Positions 9,830 through 17,921 of a stretch of 64,000 nt of DNA are shown here, piece by piece. Origin of the DNA: Bacteroidales bacterium (GTDB taxonomy: Bacteria; Bacteroidota; Bacteroidia; Bacteroidales; P3); NCBI GenBank assembly GCA_017647785.1, contig JAGCJW010000042.1, positions 102,342 through 166,341 of the forward strand, given 5' to 3'. The position numbers and the translations under genes are program-made. The notes under the pieces were generated by a model. It saw only the letters and a list, made by a program, of their open reading frames with translations. It made no database searches and was not told the origin of the DNA. Position 1 is the stretch's first letter. Each line of letters begins with the position of its first letter.

Positions 9830-12409
9830 ATGAAAAGACTTTACATCGTCCTAATTGCATTAGTTTTTACATTTGCGAATGTAGATGCTCTTGGACAAGG
9901 TTGTGTTGATATGGGAATAAAAAGGTTGGTAAACTTTGATACCGTTGAATTTACTGGTGCGCAGTATAACAATGGAATTCAATTAACTTGTGATTTTCCA
10001 CAGGATATTTTAACAGTGACAATATTCGCTCCAGGATATTTTGTAACGCCAGGCTCAAACGAATCGCCATATTATTGGGAGGAAATACCGTACGAGCCAC
10101 CTGTTCCTTTCAATGAAGGAATTCAAGTGCCTGGTCTTACAAGTGATGACGTGTGGGGAAGTGTGGTTTCTTTAAATTATGCAACTCCTGGTGCGTCTAT
10201 ACCTTTTACTTTTGACTTTTATGGGGAAACTTACGAAACTTGCCAAATTGGAGCCAATGGATTGATATCTTTTTTCAAACAAGGCTTTGGACAAACATAT
10301 AGTGGTGGCTGTTCTTATACACAAGAAGGCTTTGGACCAATTCCTAATCCAAGTCGATATGATAATTGTATAATGGTTCCTTATTATGATATAAACTTTG
10401 GTATCAATGGACAGGTTTATTTTCAAGTTATAGGGGAATATCCTTGTAGAAAAATGATTCTTTCTTATTACCAAGTTCCAATGTACCGATGTACATCAGA
10501 AATTGCGACACACATGACTGTACTTTACGAATCTTCAAATACAATAGAGTTTTATTTACAAAATAAACCAATTTGTATGGACTGGGAAGATGGACTTGCA
10601 ACATTAGGAATACAAAACGATGGAGGAACACAAGCTTGTGTCGTGAACAATTATAACAGTTCTGTTTGGTCAGCACAAAACAAAGCTTACCGAATCAGAG
10701 CCGCCAGTGAATTGGAAAAATCTTATGCAGTTTACAAAAGAAGTGCAACAGATTTCAACGCACCGATGATACCTGTTGCGCTAGATGCAGAAGGGCGTTT
10801 CTTTGCTAACCCAACAATAGAAGAAGGTCCTACAAGATATTTTGCAGAAGCAACAATTTATCGTGCAGATGGAAATGAAATTAATATTTTAGACTCAACT
10901 GCTATTTATTATCCAATAGATCTTGATCCAATTGTTGTAACTCACAATGGAAGTACTGCCGCTACAAATGAGGTGTGTAGAGGAGATCAAGTGAATTTCC
11001 AACTTAGTGGAGGAACACGCTACAATATGGTATTACCACAACAAGTAGAAAATATAGGAAGTACATTCACAAGAGTAAACACTGCAAATCAAGACTCGGT
11101 TGTTTATCAATTTCAGGTAATCAATGAAGAAAACGGAGTAATTGTTTGTGAAAGAATGAGCGATCCTGTAACTATTTACAATATATCATTCAATGTTCAA
11201 GTAAATGATGATATGACTATTTGTAGAGGTACAGAAATTGCACTAACAGATGTGTTGAATGAAGAAGAAGGCGAATCTGCTTGGAGTACAGGACAAACAG
11301 GAGACACAATTCAAACATCTCCTCAATCAACAGGTTATATTACACTAACAAAAACTAATTATCTTGGTTGTACTGCAAGTGATTCTATTCTTGTTACTGT
11401 AAACGATGCACCAGATATAGAAATAGTAGGAACAATGAATATTTGTAAAGGAACAAATACTCAACTTACAGTAAACTCTTCTTTACCTGGTTGTTTATTT
11501 GAATGGAATACAGGACAAACTACTCAAAGCATAACAGTAAGTCCAAATGAAACACAACAATATGTTGTAAGTGTGAAATTACCACCTGCAATGTGTGAAA
11601 GAGTTGATAGTGCAACCGTAGTTGTAGAACTTCCACCTGATGTAATATGTACAGGAGATGTAAGTATTTGCGAAGGTGAAACTGCAGAAATAGGAGCAAA
11701 CGGAAACGCTACAAGATATATTTGGGAAACTGTTCCTCAAGACATGTCAGTTAATGGTGGTAATCAAGCAAATTATACAGTTAAGCCAAATTCTACAACA
11801 ATGTATGTAGCTCATGCTTATAACCAAATAAATTGTCATGCAACAGATACAGTTTATGTAAATGTACAACGTACACCTTCTGCTGCAATAAGATTTTCAC
11901 CAAGTGTTATTGATGCTTTAGACCCAACAGTTATATTTTCTGACGTATCAAGCGGAAACTCTACAAGAGAATGGTATTTGAGCGATGGAACTACATCAAC
12001 AGAAGCAGAGTTTGTTCATGTTTTCCCTGTAACAGATACAACATTACGTTATGATATAAAGCTTACAGCTTATTCTCCATTGGGATGTTCTGATACTACA
12101 TCAGCCTTTATTAGAGTACAAAGAGAACATCACCTTTGGGCTCCAACAGGACTTTACTTACATGATAACAATCCTGATAATGCAAGATTCCGTCTTTGGA
12201 TAGACAATATAATTGAGTATGATTTGAAAATCTTTAACCGTTATGGAGAAATGATTTTCCAAACAAACGATATTGAAGACGCATGGGATTGTACTTATAA
12301 AGGTGAAACAGTTATGCAAGGTGTATATACATGGATAGTGAAATATCGTCATAATGATGCACCTAATAGATTGGAGTGTGAGCAAGGTACATTCATGATT
12401 TACAATTAG
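9830..12409 (+). CDS. Secreted Ig-like-domain protein with type B T9SS sorting domain (CHU_C / gliding-motility-associated C terminus)
   Basis: 859 residues. An N-terminal signal peptide (MKRLYIVLIALVFTFANVDA) is followed by a region rich in cysteine pairs and several Ig-like/PKD-like modules between about 390 and 770, with recurring ICxGxxxxL patterns (MTICRGTEIAL, MNICKGTNTQL, VSICEGETAEI). The last 90 or so residues fit the CHU_C sorting domain: a stretch ending in YDLKIFNRYGEMIFQT, then WDCTYKGETVMQGVYTWIVKY. Such domains send proteins through the T9SS pore (SprA, at 1-3366). The ligand or role of this surface protein is not evident. The TPR gene begins 8 bp downstream, so the two are probably one transcript. 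Confidence 0.85.
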   Translation: MKRLYIVLIALVFTFANVDALGQGCVDMGIKRLVNFDTVEFTGAQYNNGIQLTCDFPQDILTVTIFAPGYFVTPGSNESPYYWEEIPYEPPVPFNEGIQVPGLTSDDVWGSVVSLNYATPGASIPFTFDFYGETYETCQIGANGLISFFKQGFGQTYSGGCSYTQEGFGPIPNPSRYDNCIMVPYYDINFGINGQVYFQVIGEYPCRKMILSYYQVPMYRCTSEIATHMTVLYESSNTIEFYLQNKPICMDWEDGLATLGIQNDGGTQACVVNNYNSSVWSAQNKAYRIRAASELEKSYAVYKRSATDFNAPMIPVALDAEGRFFANPTIEEGPTRYFAEATIYRADGNEINILDSTAIYYPIDLDPIVVTHNGSTAATNEVCRGDQVNFQLSGGTRYNMVLPQQVENIGSTFTRVNTANQDSVVYQFQVINEENGVIVCERMSDPVTIYNISFNVQVNDDMTICRGTEIALTDVLNEEEGESAWSTGQTGDTIQTSPQSTGYITLTKTNYLGCTASDSILVTVNDAPDIEIVGTMNICKGTNTQLTVNSSLPGCLFEWNTGQTTQSITVSPNETQQYVVSVKLPPAMCERVDSATVVVELPPDVICTGDVSICEGETAEIGANGNATRYIWETVPQDMSVNGGNQANYTVKPNSTTMYVAHAYNQINCHATDTVYVNVQRTPSAAIRFSPSVIDALDPTVIFSDVSSGNSTREWYLSDGTTSTEAEFVHVFPVTDTTLRYDIKLTAYSPLGCSDTTSAFIRVQREHHLWAPTGLYLHDNNPDNARFRLWIDNIIEYDLKIFNRYGEMIFQTNDIEDAWDCTYKGETVMQGVYTWIVKYRHNDAPNRLECEQGTFMIYN

Positions 12410-12417
12410 TCAAAGCA

Positions 12418-12705
12418 ATGATAAGTAAAAGTGATATAGAAAGAGCAAAAGCCTTATTGGATGAAAACAAAATCCAAGAGGCTATTGCTTTCTTAGAGAG
12501 TCTTGTTACTGACTCTTCAACAGAAAACAAAGATGTTGCCTATTATGTATTAGGAAATGCATATAGACGAGGCAATAATTGGCAAGATGCAATCAATTCT
12601 TATTCTCGAGCAGTAGAATTAAATCCTGAATCTCCTGCAAAAGACATGAGAGCAAATTGTATAAAGATATTAGATTTCTATAATAAGGATATGTATAATC
12701 CGTGA
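12418..12705 (+). CDS. Small tetratricopeptide-repeat protein
   Basis: A 95-residue soluble protein with about two TPR units: an N-terminal helical pair (IERAKALLDENKIQEAIAF) and a canonical unit VAYYVLGNAYRRGNNWQDAI followed by NSYSRAVELNPES. TPRs mediate protein-protein contacts; no catalytic part is present. It begins 8 bp after the T9SS cargo gene and has no promoter of its own. The structured leader of the queuosine genes begins a few bases after its stop. Confidence 0.75.
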   Translation: MISKSDIERAKALLDENKIQEAIAFLESLVTDSSTENKDVAYYVLGNAYRRGNNWQDAINSYSRAVELNPESPAKDMRANCIKILDFYNKDMYNP

Positions 12706-12710
12706 TAGAA

Positions 12711-12768
12711 TTTACGCAACCCTAATCAAAGGGCGTGTATTCCAGAACACCACGTAAAAAACAGGAAA
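12711..12768 (+). promoter_or_regulatory. Candidate preQ1-I riboswitch / structured leader of the queuosine transporter-queF operon
   Basis: The 64-nt gap before the transporter gene is highly structured. CGTG (12734-12737) can pair with CACG (12751-12754). The loop holds TTCC (12740-12743), which can pair with GGAA (12764-12767) in the ribosome-binding region, an H-type pseudoknot. ACACC just before the stem's 3' strand and an AAAAAAC linker (12756-12762) match the arrangement of preQ1-I aptamers. Alternative pairings also exist (TTTACG 12711-12716 with CGTAAA 12753-12758; CCCT with AGGG; GTGT with ACAC). The downstream genes handle preQ0/preQ1-type compounds, so ligand and context agree. 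The expected action is hiding the ribosome-binding site when ligand is bound. The class assignment is by eye. Confidence 0.55.
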
Positions 12769-12769
12769 T

Positions 12770-13399
12770 ATGAAAGAAAAAGTATCAATCTCATTTTTAT
12801 TATTGGCAATCACCTTCTGTGTTTGCCTTATTGCAGCAAATTTACTTGGAATTAAAATAATACAAATCGGAGACTTCGCAGTAAGTGCCGGTTTGTTAGT
12901 TTTTCCAATTTCCTACATTATAAACGATTGTCTAACCGAAGTATGGGGCTTTAAAAAAGCAAGAATTGTGATATTTACTGCTTTTTTAATGAATATCTTT
13001 ATCGTATTAATAGGTTTAATAGTCATTTATATCCCATCTTCTCCTTTTTGGAACGGGAACGAACATTTCGCTTATGTTTTTAATATAGCACCTCGTACAA
13101 CAATAGGAAGTTTGCTAGCATTTTTATCAGGCTCTCTCTTGAATGCCTTTGTGATGAATAAAATGAAAACTCTGAATAATGGGAAATATTTTTCATTTAG
13201 AGCAATTGTTTCAACAATAGTAGGAGAGGGTATTGATTCTGTTATATTCTTCCCAATAGCCTTTTTGGGAATTATAGGTTTTCAAGAACTTTTAATGATG
13301 ATTCTTGCACAAGTTATTTTGAAAACATTATATGAAATTTTGATTTTACCAATCACAATTCGTAGCGTAAAAAAATTAAAACAAATAGAAGGAATATGA
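12770..13399 (+). CDS. Queuosine precursor transporter, YhhQ/VUT family
   Basis: A 209-residue integral membrane protein with about six hydrophobic segments. Family landmarks are the early [20 protein letters not shown], then [20 protein letters not shown] near residues 45-64, and [14 protein letters not shown]. YhhQ-type carriers import queuosine precursors such as preQ0, preQ1 or queuine. The gene overlaps queF by 4 bp and follows a candidate preQ1 riboswitch, which supports salvage of preQ0 or preQ1; the exact substrate cannot be read from sequence. Confidence 0.9.
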   Translation: MKEKVSISFLLLAITFCVCLIAANLLGIKIIQIGDFAVSAGLLVFPISYIINDCLTEVWGFKKARIVIFTAFLMNIFIVLIGLIVIYIPSSPFWNGNEHFAYVFNIAPRTTIGSLLAFLSGSLLNAFVMNKMKTLNNGKYFSFRAIVSTIVGEGIDSVIFFPIAFLGIIGFQELLMMILAQVILKTLYEILILPITIRSVKKLKQIEGI

Positions 13400-13851
13400 A
13401 TGATTTAAAAGAACAACTTTCCTTATTAGGAAATAAAACTGTTTACAAACAAGATTATGCTCCAGAGGTTTTAGAAGCCTTTGATAACAAACATCAAGAA
13501 AATGATTATTGGGTTCGCTTCAATTGTCCTGAGTTTACAAGTCTTTGCCCAATAACAGGGCAACCCGATTTCGCAGAAATACGCATTAGTTATGTTCCAG
13601 ACGTTAAAATGGTAGAAAGTAAGAGCTTGAAATTATATCTTTTTAGTTTCAGAAATCACGGAGCCTTTCATGAAGATTGTGTAAACATAATAATGAAAGA
13701 CCTGATAAAACTAATGAATCCAAAATACATAGAAGTGACAGGAATATTCACTCCACGAGGAGGTATATCTATTTATCCGTATGCTAATTATGGTAGAGTT
13801 AATACCAAGTATGAAAAAATGGCAGAGCAAAGATTGATGACTAGAGAGTAA
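13396..13851 (+). CDS. queF: NADPH-dependent 7-cyano-7-deazaguanine reductase QueF, type I
   Basis: The 151 residues match the short (type I) QueF. The enzyme reduces the nitrile of preQ0 to the aminomethyl group of preQ1 in tRNA queuosine synthesis. The catalytic Cys51 and Asp58 lie in [35 protein letters not shown] carries the NADPH-binding E(S/K)KSLK pattern and the substrate-binding region. Its ATG overlaps the transporter stop (ATGA). A terminator follows at 13902-13948. Confidence 0.95.
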   Translation: MNDLKEQLSLLGNKTVYKQDYAPEVLEAFDNKHQENDYWVRFNCPEFTSLCPITGQPDFAEIRISYVPDVKMVESKSLKLYLFSFRNHGAFHEDCVNIIMKDLIKLMNPKYIEVTGIFTPRGGISIYPYANYGRVNTKYEKMAEQRLMTRE

Positions 13852-13901
13852 GTTTAAAATTCTTCATTTAAACTTACAAATATTTCGTTCATTGTTTCAT
13901 T

Positions 13902-13948
13902 AAAATAATTCTTTGATTCATATATAAATAGAATTTAAGAATTATTTT
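13902..13948 (+). terminator. Terminator after queF
   Basis: A 12-bp inverted repeat (13902-13913 with 13937-13948) around a 23-nt loop ends in TTTTT. It separates the queuosine operon from the polysaccharide locus. Being made only of A/T and few G/C pairs, it may be modest in strength. Confidence 0.5.
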
Positions 13949-13969
13949 TACTTTTTCGGAAATAAGTTG

Positions 13970-13977
13970 TATTTTTG
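13970..13977 (+). promoter_or_regulatory. Candidate main promoter of the polysaccharide locus (-7 box)
   Basis: TATTTTTG is a full TAnnTTTG match. It would start transcription near 13984, giving a leader of about 120 nt before the first gene at 14104. No other equally good promoter was found in this spacer. Confidence 0.5.
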
Positions 13978-13982
13978 CAAGC

Positions 13983-14030
13983 AGCAATGTGTAGTAAAAT
14001 AATAGTAAATACAATGTGTATTGCTTTTTA
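13983..14030 (+). promoter_or_regulatory. Possible attenuator hairpin in the leader of the polysaccharide locus
   Basis: AGCAAT (13983-13988) can pair with ATTGCT (14020-14025), extended by G-U pairs, and TTTTTAT follows directly. In a leader RNA this could end transcription early. Capsule loci of Bacteroides are controlled by leader antitermination through UpxY proteins, but no UpxY-like gene is in this window, so the role is inference. Confidence 0.3.
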
Positions 14031-14103
14031 TAGCTTGAATTTCAGGTATTTATAAGAGATTCGAGGAGCTAGAAATATATTCTTACCATAAAGATTTTTA
14101 GAT

Positions 14104-15375
14104 ATGCAAGAAACAAAGATATGCGTAATCGGCTTAGGCTATGTAGGCCTACCACTAGCCCGATTGTTTTCCACAAAATTTCCAACCATAGGCTTTGATA
14201 AAAATCAAGCAAGAGTAGAAGAATTAAACTCAGGTCACGACTCTACACTTGAAGTATCAGATGAATTACTACAAGAAGCCATAGCAAAACACGGTTTTCG
14301 TTGCACTACAAACATAGAAGAAATAAAAGAAAGCAACTTCTATGTAGTAGCGGTGCCAACCCCGGTAGATGAAAACAATCGTCCGGATTTACGTCCTTTG
14401 ATAGGAGCAAGCCAAACCGTAGGACAAGTAATCAAAAAAGGCGACATAGTAGTCTATGAGTCCACAGTATATCCGGGAGTTACAGAAGAAGAATGCCTAC
14501 CCGTAGTAGAACAAGTATCAGGCTTGATATTCAATAAAGACTTCTATGCAGGCTACTCACCAGAGAGAATAAACCCAGGCGACAAAGAACACACAGTAGA
14601 AAAAATCAAAAAAGTAACCTCAGGTTCCACACCAGAAATAGCAGATATAATAGACAACGTATATAATAGCGTACTAATAAACGGCACACACAAAGCACCG
14701 ACCATAAAAGTAGCAGAAGCATCGAAGATTATAGAGAACAGTCAGCGAGATGTGAACATAGCATTCATGAACGAATTAGCAAAAATCTTCAATGCAATGG
14801 ACATAGACACCCATGACGTCATAGAAGCAGCCGCATCAAAGTGGAACTTTATAAAACTAAGCCCAGGCTTAGTAGGAGGGCACTGCATAAGCGTAGACCC
14901 ATACTATCTAATCCAAAAAGCCCAAGTCTATGGAGTGATGCCAAGAGTAATGAGTTCAGCCCGCAGACTTAACGATGGTATGGGAGAATACGTAGCCAAT
15001 CAAGTAATCAAACTAATGAACAAAAAAGGAGTATTGGTAAAAGATTCCAATATACTCCTATTAGGAATAACCTTCAAAGAAAATTGCCCAGACATTCGTA
15101 ACACAAAAATCGTAGATATACACACCACACTATCCGAATACACCAACAACATCACAATCTATGACCCATGGGCAAATAAAGAAGAAGTAAAACACGAATA
15201 CAATATAGAAATAACAAATACACTACCACAAGCAAACAAATACGATGCTATCATATTAGGAGTAGCCCACAAAGAATTTTTAGACATAGACATAAAAACT
15301 CTATTAAACGAAAATGGAGTAGTCTATGATGTAAAAGGAATATTAGATAGAAATATTATAGACGGAAGATTATAG
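14104..15375 (+). CDS. Nucleotide sugar dehydrogenase (UDP-HexNAc dehydrogenase, WbpA/TviB-like)
   Basis: 423 residues of the UDP-glucose/GDP-mannose dehydrogenase family. The NAD-binding [13 protein letters not shown] is at residues 11-23, and [20 protein letters not shown] near 155 resembles TviB/WbpB-type UDP-N-acetylhexosamine dehydrogenases. The catalytic cysteine is Cys261 in [12 protein letters not shown]. These enzymes oxidise the C6 hydroxyl twice to give a uronic acid. UDP-GalNAc or UDP-GlcNAc is the most likely substrate, but this is not decided by sequence alone. It is the first gene of the polysaccharide locus; the next begins 5 bp after its stop. Confidence 0.88.
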   Translation: MQETKICVIGLGYVGLPLARLFSTKFPTIGFDKNQARVEELNSGHDSTLEVSDELLQEAIAKHGFRCTTNIEEIKESNFYVVAVPTPVDENNRPDLRPLIGASQTVGQVIKKGDIVVYESTVYPGVTEEECLPVVEQVSGLIFNKDFYAGYSPERINPGDKEHTVEKIKKVTSGSTPEIADIIDNVYNSVLINGTHKAPTIKVAEASKIIENSQRDVNIAFMNELAKIFNAMDIDTHDVIEAAASKWNFIKLSPGLVGGHCISVDPYYLIQKAQVYGVMPRVMSSARRLNDGMGEYVANQVIKLMNKKGVLVKDSNILLLGITFKENCPDIRNTKIVDIHTTLSEYTNNITIYDPWANKEEVKHEYNIEITNTLPQANKYDAIILGVAHKEFLDIDIKTLLNENGVVYDVKGILDRNIIDGRL

Positions 15376-15380
15376 AAATT

Positions 15381-16619
15381 ATGAAAATCGCAGTAGCAGG
15401 AACAGGATATGTAGGTTTGTCAATAGCAACTCTATTGGCACAACACAATGATGTAACAGCAGTAGATGTTGTTGCAGAACGTGTTGATATGGTAAACAAT
15501 AAAAAATCTCCAATTCAAGATGATTATATAGAAGAATACTTAGCAACAAAACCATTGCAACTACAAGCAACTTTGGATTGGGAAAATGGATATAAAGATG
15601 CAGAATTTGTAGTCATTGCTGCACCAACAAATTATGATACTCATAAGAACTTTTTTGATACAAGTGCAGTAGAAGATGTAATAGAAAAAGTATTGAAAGT
15701 AAATCCTACTGCAATAATGGTAATAAAGAGTACTATACCTGTTGGATACACAGAAAGCGTAAGAAAAAAGTTTAACACAAATAACATAATCTTTGCACCG
15801 GAGTTTTTAAGAGAAAGTAAAGCACTATATGATAATCTATACCCTTCAAGAATAATAGTAGGCTATGACCAAAACGACAAAGAATTAGAATCAAAAGCAA
15901 AACGGTTTGCAGAACTAATACGAGAAGGAGCGATAGAGAAAAACGTGCCAATGCTATATATGGGTAGCACAGAAGCAGAAGCAGTAAAACTATTTGCAAA
16001 CACATACTTGGCACTAAGAGTTAGTTACTTTAATGAATTAGACACATACGCAGAACTTAAAAACTTAAATACACAAGACATAATAGAAGGGGTTTGTCTT
16101 GATCCAAGAATAGGAAATCACTACAATAACCCAAGTTTCGGATACGGAGGCTATTGCTTGCCAAAAGACACAAAACAATTGCTTGCAAACTATGAAGATG
16201 TACCGCAAAATATGATGAGTGCCATAGTAGAGAGCAATCGTACAAGAAAAGACTTCATTGCAGACCAAGTGTTGAAAATGGCAGGATACTATGATTACTA
16301 CAATAGAGGCGATTATAATCCACAAGAAGAAAAACAATGTGTAATAGGAGTATATCGATTGACAATGAAATCGAACTCCGACAACTTTCGTCAAAGCTCG
16401 ATTCAAGGCGTAATGAAAAGAGTGAAAGCCAAAGGAGCAACAATAATAATTTACGAACCAACGCTTGAAAACGGAAGTACATTCTTTGGAAGCAAAATAG
16501 TAAACGATATAGACGAGTTTAAACAACAAAGTCAAGCAATAATTGCAAATAGATACGATGCTTGTCTTGACGATGTTGCAGAGAAAGTTTATACAAGAGA
16601 TATTTTTAAAAGAGATTAA
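15381..16619 (+). CDS. ugd: UDP-glucose 6-dehydrogenase
   Basis: 412 residues of the short bacterial Ugd type. The NAD-binding [15 protein letters not shown] is at about 7-21, [15 protein letters not shown] and [20 protein letters not shown] lie in the middle, and the catalytic Cys259 is in [12 protein letters not shown]. It turns UDP-glucose into UDP-glucuronic acid. With the preceding gene the locus can make two different uronic acids, implying an acidic polysaccharide. The gene ends 3 bp before rfbA. Confidence 0.93.
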   Translation: MKIAVAGTGYVGLSIATLLAQHNDVTAVDVVAERVDMVNNKKSPIQDDYIEEYLATKPLQLQATLDWENGYKDAEFVVIAAPTNYDTHKNFFDTSAVEDVIEKVLKVNPTAIMVIKSTIPVGYTESVRKKFNTNNIIFAPEFLRESKALYDNLYPSRIIVGYDQNDKELESKAKRFAELIREGAIEKNVPMLYMGSTEAEAVKLFANTYLALRVSYFNELDTYAELKNLNTQDIIEGVCLDPRIGNHYNNPSFGYGGYCLPKDTKQLLANYEDVPQNMMSAIVESNRTRKDFIADQVLKMAGYYDYYNRGDYNPQEEKQCVIGVYRLTMKSNSDNFRQSSIQGVMKRVKAKGATIIIYEPTLENGSTFFGSKIVNDIDEFKQQSQAIIANRYDACLDDVAEKVYTRDIFKRD

Positions 16620-16622
16620 GAT

Positions 16623-17516
16623 ATGAAAGGTATAGTATTGGCAGGGGGGAGTGGTACAAGATTGTATCCTATTACAAAAGGCGTAAGTAAGCAGATGTTG
16701 CCTATTTATGACAAACCAATGATATACTATCCAATCTCTGTTTTGATGTTGGCGGGGATAAGAGATATATTGATAATATCAACACCACACGATTTACCAG
16801 GGTTTAAAAGATTGCTTGGAGATGGTTCGGATTATGGAGTGAATTTCTCATACGCAGAACAACCTTCACCAGATGGACTTGCACAAGCTTTTATAATAGG
16901 AGAGGAGTTTATAGGAAAAGATAATGTTTGTATGGTTTTAGGAGATAATATCTTCTATGGAGCAGGGTTTAGCAAAATGTTAAGAGAGGCAGTGCAAGCA
17001 GCAGAAGAAGATAATAAAGCAACAATATTTGGGTATTGGGTAGCAGATCCTGAAAGATATGGAGTAGCAGAATTTGATTCAGAAGGTAATTGTTTATCAC
17101 TGGAAGAAAAACCAACAAATCCAAAATCCAATTACGCAGTTCCCGGATTGTATTTCTACCCTAATAAGGTTGTAGAAGTGGCAAAAAGCATTAAGCCATC
17201 GGCAAGAGGAGAACTTGAAATAACAACTGTAAACCAAAGATTTTTAGAAGATAAACAACTTAAAGTACAAACACTCGGACGTGGATTTGCATGGCTTGAC
17301 ACAGGAACACACGATTCTCTCTCAGAAGCCTCAACTTTCGTGGAAGTAATAGAAAAAAGACAAGGCTTAAAGATAGCATGCCTCGAAGGTATAGCTTACA
17401 GAAAAGGTTGGATAAGTGAAGAAAAAATGAGAGAATTAGCTCAACCGATGATTAAAAATCAGTATGGACAGTATCTTTTGCAAGTAATAGATGATTTTAA
17501 GGGCTATGAGCTGTGA
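16623..17516 (+). CDS. rfbA: Glucose-1-phosphate thymidylyltransferase
   Basis: 297 residues, full length for RfbA/RmlA. The nucleotide-binding signature [20 protein letters not shown] is at residues 8-27, followed by the sugar-site stretch [18 protein letters not shown]. It makes dTDP-glucose from dTTP and glucose-1-phosphate. The last codons and the stop lie inside a degenerate 7-bp repeat array (17504-17538). rfbB follows after an inserted small gene. rfbC and rfbD are absent from the window, so dTDP-rhamnose would need genes elsewhere, or the pathway branches after the 4-keto intermediate. Confidence 0.95.
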   Translation: MKGIVLAGGSGTRLYPITKGVSKQMLPIYDKPMIYYPISVLMLAGIRDILIISTPHDLPGFKRLLGDGSDYGVNFSYAEQPSPDGLAQAFIIGEEFIGKDNVCMVLGDNIFYGAGFSKMLREAVQAAEEDNKATIFGYWVADPERYGVAEFDSEGNCLSLEEKPTNPKSNYAVPGLYFYPNKVVEVAKSIKPSARGELEITTVNQRFLEDKQLKVQTLGRGFAWLDTGTHDSLSEASTFVEVIEKRQGLKIACLEGIAYRKGWISEEKMRELAQPMIKNQYGQYLLQVIDDFKGYEL

Positions 17517-17538
17517 GCATTGAGAACTAAAATATGAG
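17504..17538. repeat. Left heptamer array (TGAG orientation) flanking the four-helix-bundle gene
   Basis: Consecutive 7-bp units CTATGAG, CTGTGAG, CATTGAG, then a degenerate unit, then ATATGAG. The array contains the rfbA stop codon (17514-17516) and the start codon of the next gene (17534). It is the inverted counterpart of the right array at 17886-17913. Confidence 0.8.
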
Positions 17539-17920
17539 AGATTTTCATAAACTAATAATTTGGCAGAGGAGTCATCAGCTCACTTTGGCCATTTATAGAA
17601 TAAGCAAATCATTTCCAAAAGAAGAAATATTTGGACTTACTTCTCAAATGCGAAGGGCCGTTTCTTCTATACCTACCAATATTGCCGAAGGTTGTGGAAG
17701 AGCTTCAAACAAAGATTTTGCTCATTTTTTACAAATTGCTATTGGTTCAGCAACAGAAGTTGAATATCAGCTTCTTCTTGCTCATGATATAAACTATATT
17801 AATGATGACGACTATCAGGCATTGACAGATGAGACGGTCGTTGTCCGTAAAATGATTATTAAATATCAATCAGAGTTAAAGAGTAGCTCATCGCTCGAAG
17901 CTCGCAACTCACAGCAGTAA
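17534..17920 (+). CDS. Four-helix-bundle protein of the 23S rRNA intervening-sequence (IVP/S23) family
   Basis: 128 residues. Helical throughout, with the family signature TSQMRRAVSSIPTNIAEGCG near residues 37-56 and DFAHFLQIAIGSATEVEYQL near 62-81. The family is best known from proteins encoded inside intervening sequences of bacterial 23S rRNA; a relative (Avd) works in diversity-generating retroelements. The cellular function of stand-alone copies is unknown. Here it splits rfbA from rfbB and is bracketed by inverted arrays of 7-bp repeats. The C-terminal residues (about SSSLEARNSQQ) are encoded by the right array itself. This layout suggests an inserted cassette rather than a sugar gene. 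Confidence 0.88.
   Translation: MRDFHKLIIWQRSHQLTLAIYRISKSFPKEEIFGLTSQMRRAVSSIPTNIAEGCGRASNKDFAHFLQIAIGSATEVEYQLLLAHDINYINDDDYQALTDETVVVRKMIIKYQSELKSSSSLEARNSQQ
17886..17913. repeat. Right heptamer array (CTCA orientation) inside the end of the four-helix-bundle gene
   Basis: Four 7-bp units, GCTCATC, GCTCGAA, GCTCGCA and ACTCACA, directly before the stop codon and 9 bp before the rfbB start. They are inverted relative to the array at 17504-17538 and belong to the same family as the arrays inside rfbB. Confidence 0.8.
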
Positions 17921-17921
17921 T

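Noticed and set aside
16065..16535. 156-codon minus-strand frame inside ugd
   Set aside because: Antisense shadow of a clear ugd gene with low-complexity, Phe/Tyr-rich content and no family likeness.
16645..16651. G6 tract in rfbA as a slippage site
   Set aside because: It encodes the invariant Gly-Gly of the nucleotide-binding motif and is short; no sign that it is a switch.
17534..17920. Possible diversity-generating retroelement because of the Avd-like protein
   Set aside because: No reverse transcriptase gene, template repeat or variable repeat is in the vicinity.
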